Source: Ichthyophis bannanicus (taxonomy: Eukaryota; Chordata; Amphibia; Gymnophiona; Ichthyophiidae). From it: DNA of 64,000 bases. The stretch is taken from assembly GCA_033557465.1 (NCBI GenBank), contig CM066041.1, positions 159,253,532 to 159,317,531 of the forward strand, read 5' to 3'. This document shows, piece after piece, positions 21,854 to 31,883 of the stretch. The translations under genes and the position numbers were made by a program. The notes under the pieces were generated by a model. That model made no database searches. It was not told where the DNA came from and saw only the letters and a program-made list of their open reading frames with translations. How positions within the stretch are numbered: the stretch's first letter is position 1; the number at the start of each line of letters is the position of its first letter.

Positions 21854-23388
21854 TTATTTTGATATTTTCTTGTTGCTGTAAAGGGATCCACTGTGTCTGT
21901 CCCATGCCCTTTTGAACTCCGTCACTGTATTTGCCCCCACCACTTCCATCGGGAGCGCATTCCAAGCATCCACCACCCTTTCAGTGAAAAAGTATTTCCT
22001 GACATTGCCTTTCAATTTACCACCTTGTAGCTTCATGCTATGCCCTCTAGTTTTGCAGCTTCTCCATCTTTCGAAGAGGTTTGTTTGTTCATTATTTCTC
22101 TTTAAGTATTTAAAGGTCTGAATCATATCTCCCCTGTCCCTCCTCTCCTCCAAAGTTTACATGTTTAGGTCTTCAAGTCTCTTCTCATAAGGCTTCTGAC
22201 GCAGGCTCCAAATCATTTTGGTCGCCTTCCTCTGAACAGTTTCCAGTCTTTTTTACATCCTTTGCAAGATATGGTCTCCAAAACTGAACACAGTATTCCA
22301 AGTGAGGCCTCACCAGTGACTTGTAGAGTGGCATAAGTACCTCTTCCTTTCTGCTGGTAATTCCTCTTCGTATGCAGCCCAGCATCCTCCTGGCTTTTGC
22401 CATCGCCTTTTGTTGCACTGTTTTGCCACCTTGAGATCTTCATAAATAATCACTCCAAGGTCTTTCTCCTGATCCGTACACACCAATCTCTCGCCCCCTA
22501 TTGCGTACATTTCCCTTGAATTTCTGCTTCCCAAGTGCATGACTCTACACTTCTTTGCATTAAATCTTAATTGCCAAGCATTAGACCATTCTTCCAGCTT
22601 TTGTAGATCATTCCTCATGTTAACCACTCCCTCGGGGGAGTCCACTCTGTTGCAAATTTTTGTGTCATCTGCAAAAAGACAGACTTTTCCATGCAGTCCT
22701 TCAGCAATATCACTCACAAATACATTGAACAGTGCCGGGCCCAGAACTGACCCCTGGGGCACCCCGCTAATCACCTTCCTTTCATCCGAGTGAGCTCCTT
22801 GTACCATCACCTTCTGTCGTCTGTCAGTCAACCAATTTCTGATCCAATTTACCATCTTGGGATCTATCCCTAAGCTACTGAGTTTGTTGATAAGCCTCCT
22901 ATGAGGAACAGTATCAAAGGCTTTGCTGAAATCCAGGTAGATGACATCCATCGCATGCCCCTGATCTAGTTCCCTGGTCACCCAGTCAAAGAACTCAATC
23001 AGATTTGTTTGGCAAGATCTTGCAACCTGTTGGCTTCGAGAAAGTTCACAATTCGCTCTTTCAGGAGCACCTCCATTCCTTTTCCCGCCACTGAGGTAAG
23101 GCTCACAGGCCTGTAGTTTGACACTTCTTCCCTGTCACCACTTTTGTGTAGAGGTACGACATCAGTCATTCTCCAGTCCTGAGGAACATCTCCTGTTTCC
23201 AAGGATCTGTTGAAAACATCCTTTAACGGCCCTGCAAGAACCTCCCTGAGCTCTTTCAGTATCCTGGGATGTATCTCATCTGGTCCCATGGCCTTGTCCA
23301 CTTTCAGTTTTGCAAGTTGTTCTAACACATCATCTTCTGTGAATGGTGTGGTATCTACTTCATTCCCAGATTTATATTTGGGAGTCAC
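21854..23388 (-). pseudogene. CR1 LINE 3 reverse transcriptase
   Basis: Blocks: AMGPDEIHPRILKELREVLA, VVPLHKSGDREEVSNYRPVS, VIYLDFSKAFDTVPHRRLIN, GVPQGSVLGPALFNVF and KVCLFADDTKICNRVD (catalytic FADD). Then MPLYKSLVRPHLEYCVQFW and, in a further frame, NVRKYFFTERVVDAWNALPM. At least three frameshifts, at about 22985, 22310 and 22180. Confidence 0.85.
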
Positions 23389-23621
23389 AGGTGGTCCTTC
23401 TCCAGGACTTTCCTTAGTAAAAATAGAACAGAAGTATTAGTTTAGCAATTTCGCTTTTTCAATGTCACTTTCGAGTGCGTTCCCAGCACTTCTGAGTCCT
23501 GCAATTCCACCTCTGATCTTCTTCCTTTCTCCAATATACCTGAAGAAAGTTTTGTCGCCACACTTCACATCTTTAGCCATCTTTTCCTCTGCCTTTGATT
23601 TTGCTAGCCTTATTTCTCTCT

Positions 23622-24500
23622 TTATCTGAGTTTGATCCTGTATTCATTTCTATGTTCCTCTGTTTGCAAGCTTTTGAATTTTGCGAAAGCTTTGTTTTTT
23701 GCCTTTATTTGAGCAGCCATTTCTTTGGAAAACCAAATAGGTTTTCTTCTCCTCTTGTTTTTGCTTACTTTTCTTACATATTTAACTGTCGCCCCTTTTA
23801 TTGCCACCTTTAGTTTAGCCCATTGCAATTCCACTTCCCTTATCTCCTTCCACCCTGTCAGCTCCTCCTTTAGGTACTCGGCCATTTTATTGAAGTCTGT
23901 GTTTTTGAAGTTTAGGACCTTGAGCTTGCTATGATTGGCCTGTACCATGGCTTTTAACTCAAACCACGCCGTGTGATGATTGCTGCGGCTTACAGGGGCA
24001 CCCACGCAGACATTCGACACGCTATCACCGTTGGTGAGCACTAAAATCCAGCGTTGAGCTTTTCCTAGTTGGTTCCATCACCACTTGTCTAAGTAATGCA
24101 TCTTGGAGAGTATCCACAATTTTTTTGCTTCTTTCCAGATTTTCAGGAGTAATCCAATCTACATCAGGTAGGATTAAAGTCACCCAATATGATCGCTTCT
24201 CCCTTTGTGGCTATCTTGGCAATATCTATAATCAATTTGTTATCTATCTCTTCAGTTTGTGTCGGAGGTCTGTATACTACAGAAGTGTGGATGACAGTGA
24301 CATCTCCTCTTTCCAACACAATCCAGAGCGCTTCTTCTTTTCCCCATGCATTTCAGTAGCGTTAATATTGCCCTTGACATACAAGGCGGCTACTCCTCCT
24401 CTTCCATTTTCTCTGTCTCTTCTGAATAGATTATAGCCAGCTATGGCTATATCCCAATCATGTGATTCATTTATCCAGGTTTCTGTAATGGCCACAATGT
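23622..24500 (-). pseudogene. CR1 LINE 3 endonuclease C-terminal part and linker
   Basis: The linker frame 23622-24041 ends in the basic KVSKNKRRRKPIWFSKEM segment common before CR1-type RTs. Right of it, the endonuclease is out of frame, with LTNGDSVS and a degenerate GDFN region near 24165. Confidence 0.65.
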
Positions 24501-24990
24501 CCAAATCCATTTCCACCATTAGGGCTTCCAGGTCCGGAACTTTGTTGGCTAAGCTTCGAGCATTAGTGTTCATTGCTTTCCAGGATTTAACTGGCTTGTG
24601 TGTATTTTGCATTGTTTTTGTTCTGCCCACATCCTCCCGCTTGTTTTTGATGTGTGGTTTAAAAGTGTGGCTGTTTCTGATGTTATTCTGCTTTTGCAGG
24701 GGGTGATGTCCAGAGCTTGACCTTCCACATCCGTGTTCACTTAATGCTTTAAGTACTTGAACAACTTGGTTTGTATTCCTGCTGGCTGAAGAGTCTGGGA
24801 GGCACTTGACTATCTTCTCTTCATTGAACTGTGTTCCCAAGTTGGTGCCTCTGATGATGGAATTCCCAAGTATTAGTAGTTTGCTGTTTGGTGAGGTTTT
24901 CTTCATATTTGGTCTAGCAGGAGATTGGGCATTGTCTGTCTCATTTAAGGGCCCTTCAGTTTCTTTGGATTGGGCATCCTCATTAGCCAA
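24277..24990 (-). pseudogene. CR1 LINE 3 ORF1-endonuclease fused frame
   Basis: A single 237-residue frame begins with an SGNH esterase start (SKLLILGNSIIRGTNLGTQF; GNS for GDS). It loses the rest of the esterase and runs on into the endonuclease N-terminus (NTNARSLANKVPDLEALMVE, ITETWINESHDWDIAIAGYN). In LINE 1 of this window these belong to two separate ORFs, so an internal deletion has joined them. Confidence 0.65.
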
Positions 24991-25079
24991 GACAAAGAAG
25001 GCATTATGCAGGGATGTTTCCTGATGATATGAAACTCAGAGAAAAATCAACTTTTTCCAGGGACAAGTCAAACAAACAT

Positions 25080-25267
25080 CTGAAGGGCTTCGCGGAAAAA
25101 AGGAGACTGAGCAAGATGGCACCCTTGGGCGGGAAGGGGACCATGCATGCATGGTGCCATCTCCCAAAGGCTTTCTTTGAACGCTGGAAAGGGATTCTTC
25201 TCGAGGGCTCTGTTGGTGCCGATGTCACCCATATGTGAGGACTGACTTCCTGTTTGTTCCCGGAGAA
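25080..25267 (-). repeat. DIRS D 5' inverted terminal repeat
   Basis: Inverted partner of 16274-16490: GGAGACTGAGCAAGATGGCA, CTCCCAAAGGCTTTCTTTGA, GGACTGACTTCCTGTTTG, ending CCCGGAGAA. Lies right of the inserted CR1, showing that D once continued across it. Confidence 0.8.
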
Positions 25268-25783
25268 CCCTCTCTGCAGAGTGCTGCTGCTGCTACTACC
25301 ACCACCACCATGACCTTAGTGAAAGTGTGAGGAGACACTGCGAGACCTAAAGGCAGAGCCCGAAACTGGAAGTGCCCCATAGGCACCGCAAATCCGAGGA
25401 ACCTTTGGTGCTCTGGCCATAAAGGGATGTTAAGATACACCTCCATCAGATTGAGAGAAGTTAGAAACTCCCCTGTCTTGACCGCCACAATGACTGACCA
25501 TAAGGTTTCTATGTGAAAGTGCAGAACCCACAAACAGCAGTTTACCCGTTTGAGGTCGAGGATGGGCCGGAAAGATCCCTCCTTTTTGGGCACCACAGAA
25601 TAAATGGAGAATTGACCACAGCTGTACTGGTCCCGAGGAACGAACACCTCTCAGCTGCAGAAGCCGCCGTAGGGTGGTCCTCATGGCCTCCGCCTTTGTC
25701 CTCGCCTTGCAGGGAGATTGAAAGCTTCGCCCACAGGATGTGCCAAGTTTGAGTGCATACCCCTCGTGGATGACCTCAAGCAC
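25268..25783 (-). pseudogene. DIRS E reverse transcriptase, 5' part
   Basis: Reads YSVVPKKEGSFRPILDLKRV, TGEFLTSLNLMEVYLNIPL and FQFRALPLGLAVSPHTFTKV, then CREG, where DIRS D interrupts it. The continuation (HPYLDWLIW) is at 16030-16273. LDLS of relatives is LNLM, so the first catalytic Asp region is also altered. Confidence 0.85.
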
Positions 25784-26141
25784 TCATTGGTCGGACGTTA
25801 CCTGGACCCAGGCAGGGTAGAACTCCCATAGCCAACCCCCTATGGGCTGCACCCCTGCCTGGGTCCCCCTCGCTTCATTGCTGTTTCTTGAATCCCGAGA
25901 TGGAAGGAGTGGCAAAACCTCTGCCTGCCCCTCTGAAACCCCTGCCCTCCAGAAGGGAAACTCCCCTTTTGGAACGCAGTAAAGCGAAAGGTCCGAAATC
26001 GCTTAAACTCCTTAGTCTGAATTCAGGCGGTAGTTGGAGTACAGCTCTATTTCAGCTTATCCTCAGGTAGATGCCCCCCCCTTTGAACTCCCCCAAATCC
26101 TTCATTAATTTGTCAAGGTCCTCCCCGAAATGGAGCTTGTC

Positions 26142-27310
26142 TCAAATGGGAAGTTTACTGAGCCGCACCTCCGACGAACTGTCCGCAGCCCATTTTCGTA
26201 ACCAAAGATACTGGCGTGCTGCCACTACAAAGGCCATGCTCTTCGAGAGACCTCTGAGGAGATCATAATGGATATCAGTGAGATAAGCTGCCCTGGACTC
26301 CAATCTCGCCGCCTCCGCATCTTGGTCCTCTGCCACCTCTCCGTGCTGCTGTATTCGCTGAGACCAGCGAAGACATGCTCAGGCCACCCAGGTCCCACAG
26401 ATGGAGGCCTGGAGCGAGAGGGCATTGATATCGAAGGCCCCTTTCAACAAAGGTGTCTAACTTACAATCCTGTACACATCCTTTAGTGACGCACTACCTT
26501 CTACTGGAATAGTTGTTTTCTTAGTAACTGCGGCGACCACCACGTCCACCTCCACCTTAGAGGGCCGGAACCACTTGCGTCCTGATTGGCCAAAGGATAG
26601 AGGAGTGCCATGGTCCGTGCCCCCTTCAGACTCGCCTCTGGCAGCTCCCACTCCTCCTGGATCATCTGCCGAACCTCCTATGGACCGGAAATACCTTCTG
26701 TGACTTGCGCACAGCTTGGATCAACGGATCCTCCAGAGACTCATCTTCTCCCAGCAGACTCACGGGTAAATTAAGAGCCTTGAGGGACTTGGAGATGAGT
26801 GCCGGCAGCTCCTCACGACTGAACACTTATACGATCCTTGCCCGCTCATCCTGTTCTGGGATATCACCTTCAAGATCATTCTCCGCCTCAAGGTCCAACG
26901 CTGGGTCCTCCTCCTTGGATCCTTTGGACAATGGAGTCTGGACCTGCTCCTCCACTGCAGACTTTAACCGCTTAGCTGGGCTGGATCCCGGCTCACCTAC
27001 CATAGAGCTCCCTGCCCTCTTGGACCCTCCTTGGGACGCCAAGAGACCTGCTGCTCCGTTGCAACAGGCAGGCGGCCTGATGAAGCATGAGCACAAATTG
27101 CGGGGAAAACATACCTGGGACCCCGAGCTCTTCTAAGTTCTGGACTGCCGATGGCCCTGGAGTAGCTACCGGTCTGGCAGCCGTCTCCAGTGGTGTCCCT
27201 AACAGTGAAGGCACCCTTTCCTGGGCCATTCCAAGGGTTTGCTCCATGGTGGAGGCCTCCCGAGTACAACCCTTACAAATGCCCGCTTACGAAACAGAAC
27301 CATGCCTGGT
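26142..27310 (-). pseudogene. DIRS E Gag
   Basis: A CxxC-x12-CxxC finger lies near 27250-27310. Then FSPQFVLMLHQA at about 27090, the acidic stretch EEDPALDLEAENDLEGDIPE, RASLKDVYRI, and DIHYDLLRGLSKSMAFVVAA with SSSEVRLSKLPI near 26142-26336. All blocks are collinear with DIRS F and H Gag. Frames change several times. Confidence 0.75.
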
Positions 27311-28280
27311 TCCACACACCAGGCACTGCGGTTTGCCCAGCATTCCCCCTGTGCAGTGTCTTTGTTATCCTTTTTTTTTAAAACAGGGAATGTACTGAAA
27401 ACCCGTCCTTTTTTTTTTTTTTTTAATAAGGTAACTAAGGCAAATAATGGTAAAATAAAGTTATATCCAACTGCCACTAAAGCCCCAGCATTTCGGCAAC
27501 TCTGGGCCCTGGGAGGGCACACAGAGCACGAACCACCCTGCACACTGAAGAGAAACCAAGTACCGCCTCTTTTTTCTTCCCGCACCATTGCAAGGCTTCC
27601 TGCACACGGTCAGGCTGCTATTCAAATACTCGGGCCTGACCGCACTGCCTCCCACCTTAAAAAAAAAAAATGCAATGCCCCTATTACCTGGGCTCACGGC
27701 GGTGAAGGTGAGGACGTTGTGGGTTGGTCTCCATTGCTCTCGTGCTCAACTGGTAGCAAAAAAACCCCTGCTTTGGCATGGATGGGTATGGGCTTCCGGG
27801 GAATTTTGCCTGATGATCCTGCGCTGCAGAGCCCAGCAGCTCCTCACCCGCGGTAGGGTTCGGGAGTCACTTAATCCCCAAGACCACCACTACTTCCCCC
27901 TACACCATTCTCAACACCCACAAGGATGAAGGTGGGCCCTCTCCTCTTCGGATGACTGACTACTTCTGCTCTCTTTTTTTTCTCTGTCTTTTTTTAACTA
28001 ACTTTCTGCAGGAAATAAAATAGAAAGTAGCAGCAACTGCCCCAAAACCCATTCCAACTATCAAAAACCTAACCTAGTTAACACTCCTTATTTGTTCCTA
28101 CAGTGATCCCAGCACCCTGGCTCACCACCTCCTCCAGCTGCTTGGCGACTGAGCATACTGGAGCTTGTGGGCGGTCCCGGTGATATTAATACTGGTGACA
28201 TTAAAAGATGACACGCTCAGTCTCCAAACTGCTGTAAGAGGTGCATTACCCCCAGAGCTGCGACTGGAGGTATGATAAGG
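27311..28280 (-). repeat. DIRS E 5' UTR and 5' ITR
   Basis: Non-coding, with poly-T/poly-A runs near 27370, 27410 and 27660 and a pyrimidine-rich stretch at 27965-28000. The terminal 155 bp (about 28125-28280) is the inverted partner of 13077-13240, including CCTCCAGCTGCTTGGCGACT and GATATTAATACTGGTGAC. Confidence 0.65.
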
Positions 28281-28454
28281 AATGTATTACTTTGGCAACA
28301 CATGTAAAATTGTCATGTGAATAAAGTTAAAGGAAGGTGGTGGTTCCTGCATAGGTATGTTTGAGACTTCTCTCTCTTCTCTGCATACTGGTGGAGGAGG
28401 GGGGCATAGTCAAAGTGATTAACACTGTTAGCAGACTTGCCAACCATGTTAATC

Positions 28455-28690
28455 ACTGAGCGGGATATTCAATGGTATATATCATCATGGCATTTTGGGG
28501 GCAGTGCTGAAGATAACCAGGCAGTAGCTATATTCAGCTGCTGCCCAGTTATCTTAAAGCAGCTAAAGTAAGGCAGACTAAAGGCTGTCCTAACTTCAGT
28601 TGCTTTAGCTAACCAGGCAGCAGCTGAATATCACCAATGGCAGTGCTATCTAGCCAACCCAGATATTCAGTGCTGGTGGTGAAATATAAC
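28455..28690. repeat. Short fold-back (MITE-like) repeat
   Basis: Imperfect palindrome centred near 28577: AAAGCAGCTAAAGTAAGGCA pairs with a reverse-complement copy ending TTCAGTTGCTTT. Outer copies of GATATTCA/TGAATATC lie at both ends. Non-coding. The surrounding 28281-28454 holds nothing I recognise. Confidence 0.5.
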
Positions 28691-29135
28691 CCTGGTATAA
28701 AATGCCAAAGGAACCTCAAAAATATTCCATCGTCTGTTTAAGAAGGGATTACAATTATATTTGTTTTACTGGTGAGGAGTGGTGGAAGAGGGGAGGAGAA
28801 GTGAGAGATAAGCAATGTTGTTCATTAATTACATAGATATAATAAAAATACACAATTTCTATTGTATTTCTATCATTTGTTGTGTTTTTAGTATGATATA
28901 AACCATCTTGAATGCTGACCACATATCAGCCAAGGCGAGCTGGACCACTGGTTCATCTGTCCCAGCATGTTCTCTAACAATGGCCTTTAAGATGTCTACA
29001 ATATACACCAAACCTAAACTAGAGCTTATAAATGTGCTTCCTATAGATATCAAAGAAGCCAGCCAATGAACTCCCACAGTATCACTGTGTGCTGAATGAA
29101 AAAAAAAAAGGTTCTTTAGTTTATTTTAAGTCTGC
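28691..29135. other. Unassigned spacer
   Basis: AT-rich sequence with no coding motif. Nothing recognised. Confidence 0.4.
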
Positions 29136-29139
29136 CACC

Positions 29140-29420
29140 ACTTAGCCTCATATAGCGTCCTCTAATCCTAATCAAAAAGGGTAAATAACTGCTCCTTATT
29201 AAACTATTTCACACACTCCATTGTATAAACTTCTACAGTAATCATATCCCCTCTCACTCATCTCTTCTCTAAATTGAAGAATCCTAATCTGTTTAGCTTT
29301 CCTCATAGGTTGCCCTTCTCTGTACCTTTTCTAATTTTTCTATATCTTTGCAAAGAGACAATAATAATTGCACACAGTACTCCAGGTCTGGTTTTACCTT
29401 GGATCCACACATAGGAATTA
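29140..29420 (-). mobile_element. Ancient CR1-like LINE fragment
   Basis: Minus-strand resemblance to the CR1 RT C-terminal region. The plus strand keeps the pattern AACTTCTACAGTAATCATAT, CCTTTTCTAATTTTTCTATA and GCACACAGTACTCCAGGT, which matches the same region of LINE 3 (about 22090-22300). Too diverged to translate continuously. Confidence 0.55.
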
Positions 29421-29569
29421 TAATAATCTTAGTTTTATTCTCCATATCTTTCCAAATAATTCTTGACATCTATTTGCTTTTCTTTTGAACCTGCTGCACA
29501 CTGAGCTTAGGATTTCATTCGTTTGTACAGAAAATTTACTGCAAGGCTAATTGGATTGCACTTAATGAT

Positions 29570-29837
29570 CATATTTTCCCAATATTAGATCTGCACTGGC
29601 CCCCAGTTATGTATCTTTTTTTGTTTAAATTACAATATTCTAAAAAGCAAAATATCAGTGGGATTGCAAGCATTCACGATTTCCACTGTGGTTCTGTTTC
29701 TGGGAGAAATCTGTGCTCAAATGAACACAGTTCTACCACTTCACTTCTCCAAACAAGGGACTATAAAACAGGTTCTCTCAATTACTGGCCTGAAATATTG
29801 GAATTCTTTACCTCTCTCTCTCCCTGTTTGTCAAGAA
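29570..29837 (+). pseudogene. L2/Jockey-type LINE ORF2 3' end, left half
   Basis: Reads DLHWPPVMYLFLFKLQYSKK, the LHWLPV..R..FK block of L2/Jockey-group LINE C-termini, and later YWNSLPLSLPVCQE, where DIRS A interrupts. The frame resumes at 35486 as SEYLILQKKLKSVFFN then a stop. Confidence 0.7.
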
Positions 29838-30045
29838 AGCATAGTTACTCACCTGTAACAGGTGATCTCCAGGAACAGCAGGAATTTAGTCTTCACATAT
29901 GGGTATCGTCGGTACCAACGGAGCCTGCGCGGGAACGCTCCCCAGCGTCCAATTAGAAAGCTTTTGGGAGCATCCCACAGCGCCTGCGTGCTGCCTTCCC
30001 GCCTGTCCCAACTGCCTCTCTCCAGTTGAGTTTTAAAGCTGAGAC
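29838..30045 (-). repeat. DIRS A 3' inverted terminal repeat
   Basis: Contains ATATGGGTATCGTCGGTACC, CCAATTAGAAAGCTTTTGGG and GCGTGCTGCCTTCCCGCC, matched in reverse complement at 35320-35485. The first 27 bp, including the palindrome CACCTGTAACAGGTG, are absent from the other end and form the left extension. 29847-29855 reads outward as CAGGTGAGT. Confidence 0.9.
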
Positions 30046-30109
30046 AAAGAGAGAGAGAGGGAAAGGAAAGAAAAGAGAGATACAACTCCTAGGGGAGGTG
30101 GGTGGGTTG

Positions 30110-30210
30110 TGAAGACTAAATTCCTGCTGTTCCCGGAGATCACCTGTTACAGATGAGTAACTATGCTATCTCCAAGAACAAGCAGGAATGTAGTCTTCAC
30201 ATATGGGGAC
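30110..30210 (-). repeat. DIRS A ICR
   Basis: Reverse complement of the right tip plus left tip joined head to tail: GGAGATCACCTGTTACAG, ATGAGTAACTATGCT, ATCTCCAAGAACAAGCAGG. Only two or three bases differ from the actual tips. Confidence 0.9.
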
Positions 30211-30324
30211 TCCCTAGCTCCTGATGCCAGGGAGAGACCCCAGAAGTTGTGTGCCCCTGTGAAAGGGCTCCACTTCCCCCCATGGATCTCTGGCATCCTA
30301 CCGGGAATAGTGGGTAGGAGTTGA

Positions 30325-31883
30325 TTAAGTATGGAACAGGTGTTGTAGAACAGCCTGACCAAACAAGGCATCCCGGCGGGAGTCCTTGTCCAAGCAGTAG
30401 TGAGCTGTGAAGGTATGAACCGAGGCCCAAGTAGCTGCTCGACAGATGTCATCGATAGACACAGAGTGAAGATGAGCCATTGAGGCTGCCATGGTCCTCA
30501 CATTGTGAGCTGTGACATGGCCTTCCAGAGAAAAGTTCTTACTCTGATAGGTAAAGGAAATACATTGTGCAATCCAATTGGACAATGTTCTCTTGGAGAC
30601 TGGAAGTCCCAAATGAGAAGGATCAAAAGCAACAAAGAGTTGAGAGGACTTTCTATGTTGCTGTGTTCTTTGTAAGTAAAAGGCGAGTGCTCTTTTACAG
30701 TCCAAAGTATGAAGATTTCCTTTCTGCATTTGAAGCATGAGGCCTTGGAAAAAATACAGGCAGATAAACTGCTTGGTTCAAATAAAAAGGCGAGACCACC
30801 TTTGGCATAAAGTGTGGATGAGTCCTAAGGACTACCTTATCATGATGGAACCTTGTATAAGGAGGATCAGCAACCAATGCTTGCAATTCACTGATGCGAC
30901 GTGCTGATGTGATTGCAATGAGAAAGATAACTTTCCAGGAAAGGAATTTCAAGGAGGTAGTAGCTAAAGGTTCAAAAGGCGGCTTCATGAGCTGGCCAAG
31001 AACCAGATTCAGGTCCCATGCCACTGGTGGTGGCCTAATGGGAGGCTTAGTTAGAAGAAGGCCCCTCATAAATCTCACTATGAGAGGAAATAGGCTGTCC
31101 ATTTAAAGGCTTTAAGGAAGCTGAAATAGCACTTAAATGGACTCTTACTGAGTTAGCCTTAAGTCCTGCATTAGATAAATGAAGGAGATACTCCAGTAAT
31201 GATTCCAGAGGTATCGCAAGTGGGTCAAGACCCTTCTGCGAACACCATATGGAAAACCTTTTCCACTTGAAAGCATAAGAGCGTCTTGTGGAAGGTTTCC
31301 TGGAAGCACAAAGGACATCCCTTACTTGTTGAGAAAGGTCAAGACCATGTAGGTCTAGGCTCTCAGCAACCAGGCCCTGAGATGCAGAGCGTGGGGATTT
31401 GGATGCTACAACATCCCGTCCTCCTGAGACAGGAGATCTGGAGCAGATCCGAGATCCAGAGATGGAGCTTGAGAGAGATGTAGAAGCAGAGGGTACCACA
31501 CTTGCCGTGGCCAATGTGGAGCTATGAGAATTATATGGCCTCTGTCTCTCTGAAACTTGAATAGGGTTTTGGGAATTAGGGGAATGGGTGGAAAGGCATA
31601 TAGGAAGTCCTGACCTCAATGGAGGAAAGCATCCCTGGCCTGACAACCCTGAGCCGGAATTCTGGAACAGAACCGGGGAAGTCTGGCATTCAGTGGACTT
31701 GCAAAGAGGTCTATGTTTGGGGTTCCCCAAATTTGAAAAATCCTTGCTACCTGGTCTGCATGGAGCGACCATTCGTGTGGGAGCAGAACTCGACCGAGTC
31801 TGTCTGCCCAAGAGTTTTGAATGCCTGGCAGATACACTGCAAGGAGATGAATTTGATGCTCTCTGGCGAGGGCCCAAAGTCAC
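30325..31883 (-). pseudogene. DIRS A tyrosine recombinase
   Basis: Three frames cover the protein. Domain 1: RKPSTRRSYAFKWKRFSIWC and LLEYLLHLSNAGLKANSVRV. Domain 2: ITSARRISELQALVADPPYT (Arg I), then TLDCKRALAFYLQRTQQHRK. Domain 3: TAHNVRTMAASMAHLHSVSI (HxxR) and VHTFTAHYCLDKDSR (Tyr). All catalytic residues are present; frameshifts near 31090 and 30720 break it. Confidence 0.85.

Larger units (their letters stand above)
21655..25010 (-). mobile_element. CR1-like LINE 3, inserted in DIRS D
   Basis: The 3' end is at about 21661 (reverse of GGCAGACTAGATGGACCATA..CATTTACTATG), the 5' side near 25010. It splits the DIRS D 5' UTR from its 5' ITR. ORF1 remnant, endonuclease, linker, RT and C-terminal blocks are in order. 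No clear target-site duplication was found. Confidence 0.85.
16274..25267 (-). mobile_element. DIRS D (family 1), inserted in DIRS E and split by a CR1
   Basis: 3' tip AGCGTAGTTACTCACC at 16274; 5' tip ..CCCGGAGAA at 25267. DIRS E reading is interrupted at both tips with GAA on each side. With the CR1 (about 21655-25010) set aside, D is about 5.6 kb. All DIRS domains are present but frameshifted. Confidence 0.9.
13077..28280 (-). mobile_element. DIRS E (family 2), split by DIRS D
   Basis: Minus-strand DIRS with 3' tip at 13077 (GGTGAAATTAG) and 5' tip at about 28280 (GGTATGATAAGG). Its own sequence is 13077-16273 plus 25268-28280, about 6.2 kb once DIRS D is set aside. Coding order from the right is Gag, RT, RNase H, methyltransferase-like segment, recombinase, ICR. 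A SINE lies at about 15690-16025. It is heavily mutated and older than its relatives F and H. Confidence 0.85.

Noticed and set aside
27239..27856. 205-codon plus-strand frame with Phe and Lys runs
   Set aside because: Produced by T and A homopolymers in the DIRS E leader and antisense Gag. No conserved motif.
13077..28280. Two unrelated truncated DIRS at 13077-16273 and 25268-28280
   Set aside because: The RT frame continues collinearly across DIRS D, and the outer ITRs are partners, so a single interrupted element is the simpler reading.
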